Below, one piece after another: positions 42,000 to 51,077 of a stretch of 64,000 nt of DNA. The stretch comes from Escherichia sp. ESNIH1 (GTDB lineage: Bacteria; Pseudomonadota; Gammaproteobacteria; Enterobacterales; Enterobacteriaceae). How positions within the stretch are numbered: position 1 is the first letter of the stretch; every line of letters starts with the position of its first letter. The DNA lies in the NCBI GenBank assembly GCA_002918705.1, contig PQKR01000006.1, positions 217,994 to 281,993 on the forward strand. The letters are read 5' to 3'. Position numbers and translations under genes: made by a program. Below the pieces are notes generated by a model. It had not been told where the DNA came from. It ran no database searches and was given only the letters and a program-made list of their open reading frames with translations.

Positions 42000-43148
42000 T
42001 TACCCCTCATTATCTTCACTTTCATATTCCACATCGGAAAGCTTCACTTCTAACTCCAGGCCCGTCGTATAACCGTTATTGCTAAGCAGGTGCGTTACCT
42101 TTGTAATCGTCCAGGCCTGATCGTCAATCACTCGCTTGAAACCGCTGACTTTAACCGGCGTTTCTGGATAGAGGTCAGCGCGACCACGCGCAAGGCTGAT
42201 AGAAAATTCAGCAACACCCCGCTGAAGCTTGTCCCATTTGGCCTGCGCCGCCCGCATCGCCTGCGCCTTTGTTGCAAATATAGTCGTGAGGGCAAATACA
42301 TTGTCAGCCTCTCCGGCCATATACTCGCCCTCTCTTGCTTCAGGCACTTTTACAGGCTTTGCTTTCGGATGCTGTGCTGCTCCTGTTTTGGCTGGCTTCT
42401 CTTTACGCTTTAGCTTTACGCTTTTCTTCTGCGGCTTCGGGTCTTTGGTATGCAGCCATTTCGCCGTAACGCCGGTATAGGCCCCCCGATCAGCAATTGA
42501 AAAGTGGTGCCGGTCTCCGTCACTGCGGACAATAGTCACCTGCGGGATAGGTTTTCCGCTAACCGTCACGCCGCGCCCCGCTTTAAGAAACAGCAGCTTC
42601 CCCATTTTTACCGATACCTCGCCGCCGTTCCTCTCAGCAAGGCGGGTCAGGAATTTCACGTCTGATTCCTGAGCCTGATCGATATGCGTGATTTTAATCC
42701 CGTCCAGCTCAGGCGCGACGCCTGCTTCCAGCTTGTTGCGAGTGGCTATAGCTCTCACTATCCCTCCGAGAGTGGTGTCGTGCCAGGACTCTTCACGCCG
42801 GGAATTTAGTGTTCCACGAAAATCGGCGCTGCGGGCGCGCACGGTGACCACATCCGGCGCGCCCCTGTGCTCTACCTCATCAACGGTGAATGAGCCTTTA
42901 CCGATTAATGCCTCTCCTTTCCAGCCGATAAACAGCGTCAGCTCTGCCCCTCGCGTCGGTAAATCTACCCGACCGTCGGCATCGTTCAGCTCAATATCGA
43001 GCTGGTCGGCCTCAAATCCGCGGTTATCGGTCAGCGCCAGGCTCATCAGCCGGTCGCTGATGTTGCCGGTTATGTCCCGGCTGTCAATTTTCAGCACGTA
43101 AGCGGGAGTGCACACCCCGCCCGCGCTGCCAGTCAGCGCATTAAGCAT
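42000..43148 (-). CDS. D: Phage late control / tail protein gpD
   Basis: P2 gpD family, 382 residues. It forms the tail hub (gp27-like), to which the spike gpV attaches. The sequence begins MLNALTGSAGGVCTPAYVLK and contains a Lys/Pro-rich insertion near residues 230-270 (KPQKKSVKLKRKEKPAKTG). It overlaps the gpU gene by 8 bp. Confidence 0.93.
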   Translation of the reverse strand: MLNALTGSAGGVCTPAYVLKIDSRDITGNISDRLMSLALTDNRGFEADQLDIELNDADGRVDLPTRGAELTLFIGWKGEALIGKGSFTVDEVEHRGAPDVVTVRARSADFRGTLNSRREESWHDTTLGGIVRAIATRNKLEAGVAPELDGIKITHIDQAQESDVKFLTRLAERNGGEVSVKMGKLLFLKAGRGVTVSGKPIPQVTIVRSDGDRHHFSIADRGAYTGVTAKWLHTKDPKPQKKSVKLKRKEKPAKTGAAQHPKAKPVKVPEAREGEYMAGEADNVFALTTIFATKAQAMRAAQAKWDKLQRGVAEFSISLARGRADLYPETPVKVSGFKRVIDDQAWTITKVTHLLSNNGYTTGLELEVKLSDVEYESEDNEG

Positions 43149-43629
43149 TAAGCAGCCCCGTCACAGTGGTGGAAACGTTCGACACCATATCCCCCGCTTT
43201 ACCGACAAGCGTTTCAGCCTGCCGACCGATATCGCCATAAAGTGCCGCAAGTGATTCATCGACGCGGGTAAGGGTCATCGTAAAGTCGATTTTTCTCGGA
43301 GTGCCGTCACTAAAAAACACGCTGCCGGTTTCACTGACGTTATTAATAACGTACATACCGTAAATCGTACCGCCGCCATCCAGCAAAGACCATGCGCGGC
43401 CCTCCTCCGCCATCAGGCGCACAGTAGTCATAGTCACCTTCCCGCCCGTCAGCTCTGGATAAAGCACACCTGCAAGGGTTATCTTTTCCTCTCCGGGGCC
43501 GAGATACTGAAATGCGTCACGCTTGCCTACACGCGAGTTTGAAGGCCAGCGGTATTCCGCATCACGCTGAAGTGTCTGATAGGGCAACGTCTGTCGCATA
43601 AAGACAAACATGCCAAGCGCTAACATCAT
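43141..43629 (-). CDS. U: Tail protein gpU
   Basis: A protein of 162 residues close to P2 gpU (FVFMRQTLPYQTLQRDAEYR, ITLAGVLYPELTGGKVTMTT). In P2 gpU is required for tail assembly and probably connects the tube tip to the baseplate hub. It starts 15 bp downstream of the gpT stop and overlaps gpD. Confidence 0.93.
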   Translation of the reverse strand: MMLALGMFVFMRQTLPYQTLQRDAEYRWPSNSRVGKRDAFQYLGPGEEKITLAGVLYPELTGGKVTMTTVRLMAEEGRAWSLLDGGGTIYGMYVINNVSETGSVFFSDGTPRKIDFTMTLTRVDESLAALYGDIGRQAETLVGKAGDMVSNVSTTVTGLLNA

Positions 43630-43644
43630 TGTGGTAACTCCTTA

Positions 43645-46359
43645 TCAGTCATAAGCCATGCTGGATCGGGCGCGGGCGCGCTTGTCACGCTCGAATTTTT
43701 CTAGCGCGTCCTGCACCTGCTGTTCAAGCTGGCCGCCAGGTGCGGCCCCTCCCGGTAGGGTGATGTGGTAATCGCTTTTACTCTGATCGATATACGTCCG
43801 CCCTGTCGGCGCATTCACCGGTCGATAAGCCTGATATCCGCCCGCCTGGTTTGCCGGGGTGTACCCTGCCGTCTGGCTGACAGGTGACTTATGGCCCGCC
43901 CCGGCCTCCGAAGGTGCCTGATTTTGAGAGGCCGCTTTTGTTGACAGCGGCACGTCACTTCCAGCCCTGACTACGGCGGGCGGTGGCACGATAACCGGCG
44001 GCGCTGCGCTTACGGGTTGCACCGTAATATTTGGCTGCGGCATAGCTATGGGTTGCGGCACGGCAGCAGAACGCAACACAGCAGCTGGCTGTTGTGGCAT
44101 ACCTGCGGCACTGACTCCCAGCACTAAACCACCGTTAGCCGCCGCACTGGCACGCGCAGCCGTCTGATCCAGCGTGCTCGACTCCTTATTGATTATTCCA
44201 AGCTTTTCAAGCACCCAGTCAATACCGCTGCGCAGCTTGTTGAATGCATTAAGCGGCATCATCAACGCATCAGCCAGCGCGCTACCAAATGTTACGCCGA
44301 CTTCCCGGCAGCTATTCAGTGTGTCCTGGGTTGCCTTCACCGGCGCAATGAGATCCGTAAACCACTGCCAGGCGGCTTTAAGTTTCTCGCCCAACCAGTC
44401 GAACATGGGTTTAACCGGCGTAAAAAGCTCACCAACCGGTGCAAATGCCGCCCGCAGCCCTTCAACCACGCCACCGAAGAAGGCACTTATCGGCTCCCAG
44501 TATTTGCGAATTAGCAGCGCACCGGCAATAACAGCCGCAACAACAGCTATGACTGGCCAAGTAATAGCGCCGATTGCCGCTATTATGGTTGCGCTTGCAA
44601 TGCTGAAACCGGCAGATAACAGCCCCGCCCCAGCAATCAGCGCGTTAACTCCTGCCATTACCGGCCACAGCACTAAGCCGATGCCACCCAGCACGGCAAT
44701 CAGGCCGGTGACAGCCCCCGCCACTAACACGATTTTTGCTACCAGTTCAGGATTAGCACTTACCCATGTATTCAGTTTTCCCAGCCATTGCGTCGCCGTC
44801 TGCGTGAGATTACGCAGACGGTCGTCCATACCTGTAAACACATTCAGACGCAGGCCGGATAATGCCCCCTGCAACCTCTCCACATCCCCCGACAGGTTAT
44901 CGCGTAATGTTTTGCCCATTTCGTCAGCCGCACCGCTGACGTCACCGAGCTGATTTTTTACTCCTGCCAGCGCGGCAAGGAACTTCGGGATCTGATCTAC
45001 AGACAGGTCTTCGACTGGCGTGCCAAACAGGGCTATCGCCGCGTTTGCCCGCTCCGCCGGGTTTTTAATGGACAGCAAGCCGCGTGCGGTTTTCTGCATT
45101 GCCGCGCGCGCCTTTTCACCCCCTCTGGCAATATCCGCCGACATTTTTTCCGCATTCAGGCCAATCTGCTTATATGCCGCGACGCTATTTTTCGACATAT
45201 CAGAGCCACGGATTGAAAACTCCTTTATGGCATCGCCGGTTTTATCGAGCGCGAATTTCCCCTGCTTCGACATCTCAACAAGCAGCGACATTGCCTCCGC
45301 CCCGGTAAAGCCCATATTACGGAAATGGGTCGAATATTCGTGCAGGATCTCCGGCATCTCGCCCCGCATTTGTGAGGACACGCGCTGCATCCCGGATACG
45401 ATCAGGTCCAGCGCCTCGTCACTGTTTGCAGCGAGACCGTTCTTAATCATGATGCCCGCAATCTGGATGCTTTCTGCCGCCTCGCTGCCAAAGGCGGTTT
45501 GCATATCCAGCGCCTTGCGGGTAATGCGGGTTAGTTCAGCCTCGCCAACATCCCCCATCGTCCCCAGGGTACTGCGAACCGCCGATACCGCCTCGGTGAT
45601 ATTCTCGATATCGCTGCTGACGCCGGAGCTGTTAATTTCCTGAATGACACGGACATACTGCTCTCCACTGGCGGCGTCTTCACCCTGACGCGCCGCGATC
45701 AGCGCGCCGCTGTGCTGCGTCTGCACTTCCGGCGCAATCATACGGCTTCCCGCAAACAGTCCTGCCGTGCCCAGCCCCAGCGCCGCCGCGCTGGCATTTC
45801 GCGCACCGGCAACCATTTCCCTTCCCCGCTCATAACGCTCTCTGACTGCATTAAGCCGGGCCTGTTGCTGACTGACACGCGCCAGTTCAGCACGCTGGCG
45901 CTCCATTGCGGCGGTAGTCTGTGTAATGTTTCCGCGCAGTTGCCGCTCGGCAGCAGACAAATTGCGGGTATCTATACCGGCCTGTTGCAACCCGGAGCGC
46001 TGGCGCTGCACAGACAGGCGCAGTCCATCATATTTAGTCTGTAGCTCAGCAGCGCTTCGCCTGGCGTTATCCAGCGCCTTGACCTGCGCATTAGTGGGGT
46101 TAGTGGTGTTTCGCATCTGGAGCGCCAGCTCGGCCGCCTGCTCCTTTGCCTTTTTCAGCGCACTGCCGGTGACAGCAAGCTGCGCGCTGGCTTTACGAAA
46201 TCCCTCAATCTGCCTGGCGCGCTCGTTTAACCCCTTTAATTCGTTCTGCGATCCGCGTATCTCTCCGGAGAGGGTGCGGCTTGCCTCCTGCACCGCCTTA
46301 AAGGGCCGCGACGCCTGGTCAACCGCCTTGAGCAATACCTGTAACTTAACGTCACTCAT
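43645..46359 (-). CDS. T: Tail tape measure protein gpT
   Basis: A protein of 904 residues (P2 gpT 815) that sets tail length. The N-terminal coiled-coil region covers about residues 1-180 (ASRTLSGEIRGSQNELKGLN). The middle is the TP901-type tape-measure domain, and around residues 540-610 lie hydrophobic segments (IVLVAGAVTGLIAVLGGIGL; WPVIAVVAAVIAGALLIRKY). A Pro/Ala/Gln-rich C-terminal section follows. Its start codon overlaps the stop of the E' frame (AATGAGTGA). Confidence 0.93.
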   Translation of the reverse strand: MSDVKLQVLLKAVDQASRPFKAVQEASRTLSGEIRGSQNELKGLNERARQIEGFRKASAQLAVTGSALKKAKEQAAELALQMRNTTNPTNAQVKALDNARRSAAELQTKYDGLRLSVQRQRSGLQQAGIDTRNLSAAERQLRGNITQTTAAMERQRAELARVSQQQARLNAVRERYERGREMVAGARNASAAALGLGTAGLFAGSRMIAPEVQTQHSGALIAARQGEDAASGEQYVRVIQEINSSGVSSDIENITEAVSAVRSTLGTMGDVGEAELTRITRKALDMQTAFGSEAAESIQIAGIMIKNGLAANSDEALDLIVSGMQRVSSQMRGEMPEILHEYSTHFRNMGFTGAEAMSLLVEMSKQGKFALDKTGDAIKEFSIRGSDMSKNSVAAYKQIGLNAEKMSADIARGGEKARAAMQKTARGLLSIKNPAERANAAIALFGTPVEDLSVDQIPKFLAALAGVKNQLGDVSGAADEMGKTLRDNLSGDVERLQGALSGLRLNVFTGMDDRLRNLTQTATQWLGKLNTWVSANPELVAKIVLVAGAVTGLIAVLGGIGLVLWPVMAGVNALIAGAGLLSAGFSIASATIIAAIGAITWPVIAVVAAVIAGALLIRKYWEPISAFFGGVVEGLRAAFAPVGELFTPVKPMFDWLGEKLKAAWQWFTDLIAPVKATQDTLNSCREVGVTFGSALADALMMPLNAFNKLRSGIDWVLEKLGIINKESSTLDQTAARASAAANGGLVLGVSAAGMPQQPAAVLRSAAVPQPIAMPQPNITVQPVSAAPPVIVPPPAVVRAGSDVPLSTKAASQNQAPSEAGAGHKSPVSQTAGYTPANQAGGYQAYRPVNAPTGRTYIDQSKSDYHITLPGGAAPGGQLEQQVQDALEKFERDKRARARSSMAYD

Positions 46360-46779
46360 TCGTGTTTCCGCTTCGCTGGAGCGCCTTCTCGCGCCATGTG
46401 AAAAGCTCGGTCAGGCTCAGGGGATATAGCTCCGATGGCGGCCAGTGGAAAATCACTGCGATATCCGCCATCAGATCGTCAACCGATAGTTTTTTCGGGA
46501 AATCTACTGCGCCGAACTCGGCGACAAAAAACCAACCACTTTCCCGGCAAGCGCCACAAAGTCCGGCAGTTCCAGCGTGGCGATTTCCTGCTCGGTCAGG
46601 TTCGGGGCCGTCATGCGCGGCAGTACCTTAATCAGGGCATCAACCTCAGAGCTTGCCACCGCAGCCAGTCCGACACCGCGCAGCGTGCCAGCCGTCGGCT
46701 TAATCAGGGTGACTTCGGTAATTTCCTGCTCGCCACGCTTGATGGGTTTCTCCAGGGTAACAACGTTTTCTTTGCTCAT
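46352..46779 (-). CDS. E': Tail assembly chaperone gpE+E' (-1 frameshift product)
   Basis: The extended form of gpE made by -1 ribosomal slippage on TTTTTTG at 46531-46525 (frame T TTT TTG). After slippage the frame reads TTT GTC GCC ... and continues through MADIAVIFHWPPSELYPLSL to a TGA at 46352. The total is 142 residues, the size of P2 E+E'. The pair acts as tail assembly chaperones for gpT, the equivalent of lambda G/GT. Coordinates span both frames; one base is read twice. Confidence 0.88.
46504..46779 (-). CDS. E: Tail assembly chaperone gpE
   Basis: The unshifted product, 91 residues (MSKENVVTLEKPIKRGEQEI ... GFLSPSSAQ), matching P2 gpE (91 residues). It ends seven codons after the slippery heptamer. 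It lies between the tube gene FII and the tape measure gene T, the universal position for this chaperone. Confidence 0.93.
   Translation of the reverse strand: MSKENVVTLEKPIKRGEQEITEVTLIKPTAGTLRGVGLAAVASSEVDALIKVLPRMTAPNLTEQEIATLELPDFVALAGKVVGFLSPSSAQ
46525..46531 (-). other. Programmed -1 frameshift site
   Basis: The T TTT TTG slippery heptamer in the gpE frame is the same as in P2. The downstream -1 frame is open for 50 or more codons to the gpT start. Confidence 0.88.
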
Positions 46780-46839
46780 GATTTTCTCGCTTATTAACTT
46801 AAAAGAGGGTTACCGGCCAGCCGTGCTGACCGGGTTAAA

Positions 46840-47358
46840 TTACAGGCCGACGTTACGGCGGTGCTGCTCCAGCTTATCCACGCCGTTCACCTTCTCGACC
46901 ATGTTGATGGTGTCGATCTCAATCAGCTCTTTTCCGCCCATCGTCAGGCGGAAATAGGTGCAGACAACCGAGATTTTTGCTTCTGTGTCTTCACCCTGCT
47001 TGGCCTCGCCGGTGTCGATCTCCTTCTGACGCCCGCGCATAACTACCTCAACGGCCACCGTCTCGCCGGAGTCGTCACGCTGGTAGGAGCCAGCGAAACG
47101 GATCGGCACGGCGTCAATGCCGGTTGCGGCATACAGGTTCCAGATAACATCATCCGGGAAGCCGCCGAGCGACCACTCCATTGACAGCGCATCATCATCC
47201 AGACCGAGATCGACCGGCGCGACGCCGTTCATCCCTGCCCCGCGATAGTTCTCTAACTTGCGGGTCAACTTTGGCAGCGTGATAGATTTTGCGACCCCCT
47301 GATAGCTGTAGCCATCAAGGAACACGTTCATAAACTTAAGCTTGCGCGGCATTGCCAT
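46840..47358 (-). CDS. FII: Major tail tube protein gpFII
   Basis: A protein of 172 residues, the same length as P2 FII (MAMPRKLKFMNVFLDGYSYQ). It polymerises into the inner tube of the contractile tail. It lies 14 bp downstream of the sheath gene FI. Confidence 0.95.
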   Translation of the reverse strand: MAMPRKLKFMNVFLDGYSYQGVAKSITLPKLTRKLENYRGAGMNGVAPVDLGLDDDALSMEWSLGGFPDDVIWNLYAATGIDAVPIRFAGSYQRDDSGETVAVEVVMRGRQKEIDTGEAKQGEDTEAKISVVCTYFRLTMGGKELIEIDTINMVEKVNGVDKLEQHRRNVGL

Positions 47359-47372
47359 TTATCAGGCGCTCC

Positions 47373-48563
47373 TTACTTGCTGTTGACCGAGGAAACCAGA
47401 TCCGCCAGATATTTGTCGGTAATACGCTGGCGCAGCGTCAGGTTTTCGAGTGGGGGAACCGGGGTGTAGTCGTAATCGATAAACAGCTTCCCGGCCTTGA
47501 GGGTTGCCGCGTCGTTGGACTCTTCGTCAAACCAGCAGGTGCCAGCAACGATGTAGCCTGCGGTTTTGAGTTCGCGGAATTTGGCGTTGATGCCGTCCAC
47601 AATATCGCGGATCAGCGTCGGCGTGATTGGCCTGTCCATTGCCCAGGCGTGCGCGGCGGCCATCGTGTCGGCGAGTACCTGCGCCGTGCGGGTGTAGTTC
47701 TCAAACAGGAACAGCGGATCGTCAGAACAGGTGCGGTTACCCCAGAACTTAAAGCCGTCGTTTCGGATAAGCGTTGTCACGCCCGCCTCGTTAAGCAGGT
47801 CGGCATCGGTGCCAGGCTCCTGCAAATCCCAGAACACTGAGGCGCTGAGACCCGTCACGCCGTTAACGGCGACGTTTGAGAGCGTCTTATGCCAGCCGGT
47901 CTCCTGGTCGATTTTGGCGCGCAGGCCCAGCGCCCGCGCCGTCGCCCATGCTTTGGCGCTGGCGTTCGCATTGGTGTCCCAGGCGATAAAGTCGGGCCAG
48001 ATGACCATCAGCTCGCGCTGCCCGAAATTCTTGCGGTAGTTGATGGCATCAGAAAGGGTTTTACAGTCCCATGCACTGACATAGCCAAATGCGCGCAGCT
48101 TCTGGCACACCGACGCGATGGCTGTCGCCACCTCAAGACTGTCCAGCCCCGGCACGCCGATAATGCGCGGCTTAACGCCCGTCACGGCTTCGGCAGTAAG
48201 CAGCGCTTTCAGCCCGGTGTATTTGCCGTCTTCGTCAGTGGTGCCGATGATGTTAGACACTGTCTGCGCGAGTGCGGCCTCCTCATCGTCACCGGTGCCT
48301 TCTGCAACGCGCACCACGACAATAACGGGCTTGCTCTGGTCAGCAATAGCCTGGAGCGACGCGCGCAGGGTGCCTTTTTTACCGGCTTTACCGATGGCGC
48401 TTTGCACGCTGGTAATCAGCACCGGCTCGTTTAGTGGAAAGGTGGCGGCGTCGGCGTCACTGGCCGTACAGACCATGCCGATGACTGCCGTTGATACAGT
48501 GGAAATGACGCGTGTGCCGTCGTTGATTTCGACGATCTGCACGCCGTGATGAAAATCACTCAT
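47373..48563 (-). CDS. FI: Contractile tail sheath protein gpFI
   Basis: A protein of 396 residues from ATG 48563 (MSDFHHGVQIVEINDGTRVI), equal to P2 FI; the frame extension of 11 residues upstream is not conserved. Typical sheath segments are LRQRITDKYLADLVSSVNSK at the C-terminus and WGNRTCSDDPLFLFENYTRT. It is first in the F operon (FI-FII-E-T-U-D-ogr), with a candidate Ogr site about 80 bp upstream. Confidence 0.95.
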   Translation of the reverse strand: MSDFHHGVQIVEINDGTRVISTVSTAVIGMVCTASDADAATFPLNEPVLITSVQSAIGKAGKKGTLRASLQAIADQSKPVIVVVRVAEGTGDDEEAALAQTVSNIIGTTDEDGKYTGLKALLTAEAVTGVKPRIIGVPGLDSLEVATAIASVCQKLRAFGYVSAWDCKTLSDAINYRKNFGQRELMVIWPDFIAWDTNANASAKAWATARALGLRAKIDQETGWHKTLSNVAVNGVTGLSASVFWDLQEPGTDADLLNEAGVTTLIRNDGFKFWGNRTCSDDPLFLFENYTRTAQVLADTMAAAHAWAMDRPITPTLIRDIVDGINAKFRELKTAGYIVAGTCWFDEESNDAATLKAGKLFIDYDYTPVPPLENLTLRQRITDKYLADLVSSVNSK

Positions 48564-48634
48564 CCGGTTAACTCCGTGGTTAAGGGGTGAGGTCATTGTC
48601 CCGACGATGCCTAGCGGCGGCTATTTATGAGGGT

Positions 48635-48654
48635 TGGTTACGGACTGGCACAAC
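48635..48654 (-). promoter_or_regulatory. Candidate Ogr site for late promoter PF
   Basis: Reverse strand GTTGTGCCAGTCCGTAACCA: TGT, twelve bases, then CCA, close to the described TGT-N12-ACA P2 late-activator site. Its centre is about 80 bp upstream of FI, which allows the usual position near -55 with a short leader. Confidence 0.5.
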
Positions 48655-48763
48655 AGATGGCAAAGAAGCCGGATAACTTCCATCGAGCAAGGTCACTTCT
48701 GACCGTGCTGCAGCTGATGGCCAGCACGGTCATAATTAACCGTGCGTGCCGGTATCAGGGCAG

Positions 48764-48787
48764 AAAAAACCCCGCAACGCGGGGTTG
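48764..48787 (-). terminator. Terminator after the tail fibre assembly gene
   Basis: The hairpin aaccccgcaacgcggggtt with an A-run on its left side acts as a T-run for leftward transcription (GTTTTTTCTG). It separates the H-G genes from the F operon. Confidence 0.88.
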
Positions 48788-48790
48788 GTT

Positions 48791-49225
48791 TTATTCTGGC
48801 TTTTCCGGCCACTCAATATCCGGGGCGGTTGCTGTATCGACGGCGGCCAGTGCATCAAGATAATCAAGCCACAAATTAAACTGCGTTTTTTCTGCGGCCG
48901 TCATGCGTCCCAGCGCCAGCTTAGACGGCCACTGCTGGCCGTTGATATAAGCGTTAGCCGCACTGATGCGCTGCTGCCGTTCGGTCTCAGCGGCCGCAAC
49001 GATCTGCTCCTGGCTGGGCGGCGGAATTTCTTCCCATACCGGATACCCGTCTTTACCGGCAGCCCGCACCAGACCATCAACCGTCCTGTCACGGGTAAAT
49101 TCTGTAAACTGCCCGGCGGTAACGTCGAGACAGTCATCCAGATCCCAGCCAGCATCAAGAAAGCTGTCCAGTTCGACGGTATGAAAAAACGCATTATTCT
49201 TAGCGCTGTATTGATAATCAGCCAT
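48791..49225 (-). CDS. G: Tail fibre assembly protein (gpG/Tfa type)
   Basis: A protein of 144 residues from ATG 49225 (MADYQYSAKNNAFFHTVELD). It has the caudoviral tail-fibre assembly profile, with a variable N-terminus and the conserved PPPSQEQIVAAAETERQQRI and WPSKLALGRMTAAEK helical part. Such chaperones fold the C-terminus of the partner fibre, so it should match gpH, which ends one base upstream. Confidence 0.88.
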   Translation of the reverse strand: MADYQYSAKNNAFFHTVELDSFLDAGWDLDDCLDVTAGQFTEFTRDRTVDGLVRAAGKDGYPVWEEIPPPSQEQIVAAAETERQQRISAANAYINGQQWPSKLALGRMTAAEKTQFNLWLDYLDALAAVDTATAPDIEWPEKPE

Positions 49226-49226
49226 A

Positions 49227-51077
49227 TCAGTTTCCCCACGCAATGTAATAAACCTCTTCGCCAAATGGCTGTGACTCAGTTCCCATCAGGCCACTCCAGC
49301 ACCGGCCATCAAACCCGAAACCGGCACGGGTCAGGTACGTCACATAGGGAGAAAACATCCATGTATTGCCTGATACCAGTACACAGAAACTGATGCCGGT
49401 GCATTCTTTCGGGAACGGGGTCGAAAAGAATTTATCGCCTGCCAGCGAAATCTTGCCGGTTCTCACCTGGCCTGTCGCTGCATTGCCCAGCCCCAGATTA
49501 GCCCTGGCTGTAGGTGCATCACCACCACCTGTCCCGCCCTGCTGAATCCCAAGCGGAACAAACTTCAGGCCGTCAAACAGGCCCCACTGATTATCTTCAC
49601 GGGCGGTAAAAAATGCTTTTTTGTTTTCATCGCAATAAATTACCGTTTCACCTGCCCTCTGCTCAATGCGGTCCAGATCAAGATTGACTCTGGCTCCTGA
49701 TGCACTCAGCGCCCCCGTTCCGCCTGAATTAACAGGCAAAGCGATAAACGTTTTCAGGTCATCGTTGTAATAGCCCCACGTGTTATCTGAACGCGCCGTC
49801 ATAAATTTGTTTTTGCTCTCGTCGCTGAACATCACCGTTTCACCGGCGCGTTGTTCAATGCGGTCAAGAGACAGTTTTTTTCTGGCATCGTCAGCGGTTT
49901 TGGCTCCCGTTCCGCCTTTATTTACAGGGACAATGTTTTCAACAGCTACGCTGCCCAGGCCAAGATTTTCTCTTGCCTCCTCTGCATCCCTGGCGCCTGT
50001 GCCGCCCTGCTGCACCCCCAGTGGAATAAAACCCTGCGATGGATCGTATATACCCCACCGGCCATCAATCCTGATGGCAAAATAAGAGGTATGATCGTCC
50101 CCGGCATAAATTATTGTTTCGTTATCCCGCTGCTCGACCCGGTCAAGAGCCAGTTTTTTTCTGGCATCATCAGCTGTAGTCGCCCCTGTCCCGCCTTTGT
50201 TCAGAGGCACGATATCTTCTTTAGCTACGCTTCCAAGACTGTCGGCGCGGGCCTGCTTTATCCACGGTGTCCAACGCCCCTTTTTCCCGTCCCAGTCAGC
50301 CGTCAGCCCGCGCAGAAACACATCACCTTCGTACGACTCATAGCGCTGCTGACAGCCTAGATATGCAGAATAGGCACAGGTTAAAACGCCAGCTGTCTGA
50401 ACCGGGTAATTCAGATCTTCCCTTGCATTTCCGTTAAATGCCTGATGCCAGATCCCCTGGCTATCCGGGCCGCCCAGGGTATTCAAATCAACGTTTTCCA
50501 GGCTGCCTCGCTTGAGCACAGGATCCAGCCAGTAAAAATCCTCATCTGCATCGCTACGCTTAGCCAGTACCTGACCGGCTTTGCCGCCTCTGACAGTGAT
50601 TCGGTTAACAAAGTTATCTTCAACATATTTGCGGGTCGCCAGCACCACCGACGGGTCAATTTTCAGCGTGACAGCCGCTGTGCTCGACACGATTAAAATC
50701 ATGCGAATGGTCTGCGTGCGTCCGCTGCCCTCCTGAAGCTGCGGCTTGTAGGTCTCCGGGCAGTTCGCCACGGCAATCAGCACGCCGTCGCTGTCGTACA
50801 GGCCAATCTCACGGATCCACCACCCGCCTTCATCCTCAGGGATAATCTGCTCGGCGATAATCTGGCTGGTATTGCTGGGGTCTACAGTCAGCAGGTTAAT
50901 CGGCGCAATACGCTTGCGGTTAATCAACGCCGTCTGCGATGGGTCAGGTGTCGGCAGCACGCCGTTAGCATCACCAACGGCCATCTGCGTAAGGTTTACT
51001 TTGGTGCCAAGCGCAGCAGCGTTCGCCAGCCGCGCCGCGCCCTGATTAGTCAGAATGGCATAATATTTCGCGGTCAT
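49227..51077 (-). CDS. H: Tail fibre protein gpH with internal repeats
   Basis: A protein of 616 residues (P2 gpH 669). The N-terminal 150 residues (MTAKYYAILTNQGAARLANA) are the conserved baseplate-attachment domain. From about residue 295 the sequence has repeated units built on GGTGATTADDARKKLALDR, GGTGARDAEEARENLGLGS and related versions, five GGTG segments in all, each followed by an Arg/Glu-rich strand region (RIEQRAGETVIY). The last 80 residues (FFSTPFPKECTGISFCVLVS) are the receptor-binding tip and share no clear match that I recognise. Confidence 0.9.
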   Translation of the reverse strand: MTAKYYAILTNQGAARLANAAALGTKVNLTQMAVGDANGVLPTPDPSQTALINRKRIAPINLLTVDPSNTSQIIAEQIIPEDEGGWWIREIGLYDSDGVLIAVANCPETYKPQLQEGSGRTQTIRMILIVSSTAAVTLKIDPSVVLATRKYVEDNFVNRITVRGGKAGQVLAKRSDADEDFYWLDPVLKRGSLENVDLNTLGGPDSQGIWHQAFNGNAREDLNYPVQTAGVLTCAYSAYLGCQQRYESYEGDVFLRGLTADWDGKKGRWTPWIKQARADSLGSVAKEDIVPLNKGGTGATTADDARKKLALDRVEQRDNETIIYAGDDHTSYFAIRIDGRWGIYDPSQGFIPLGVQQGGTGARDAEEARENLGLGSVAVENIVPVNKGGTGAKTADDARKKLSLDRIEQRAGETVMFSDESKNKFMTARSDNTWGYYNDDLKTFIALPVNSGGTGALSASGARVNLDLDRIEQRAGETVIYCDENKKAFFTAREDNQWGLFDGLKFVPLGIQQGGTGGGDAPTARANLGLGNAATGQVRTGKISLAGDKFFSTPFPKECTGISFCVLVSGNTWMFSPYVTYLTRAGFGFDGRCWSGLMGTESQPFGEEVYYIAWGN

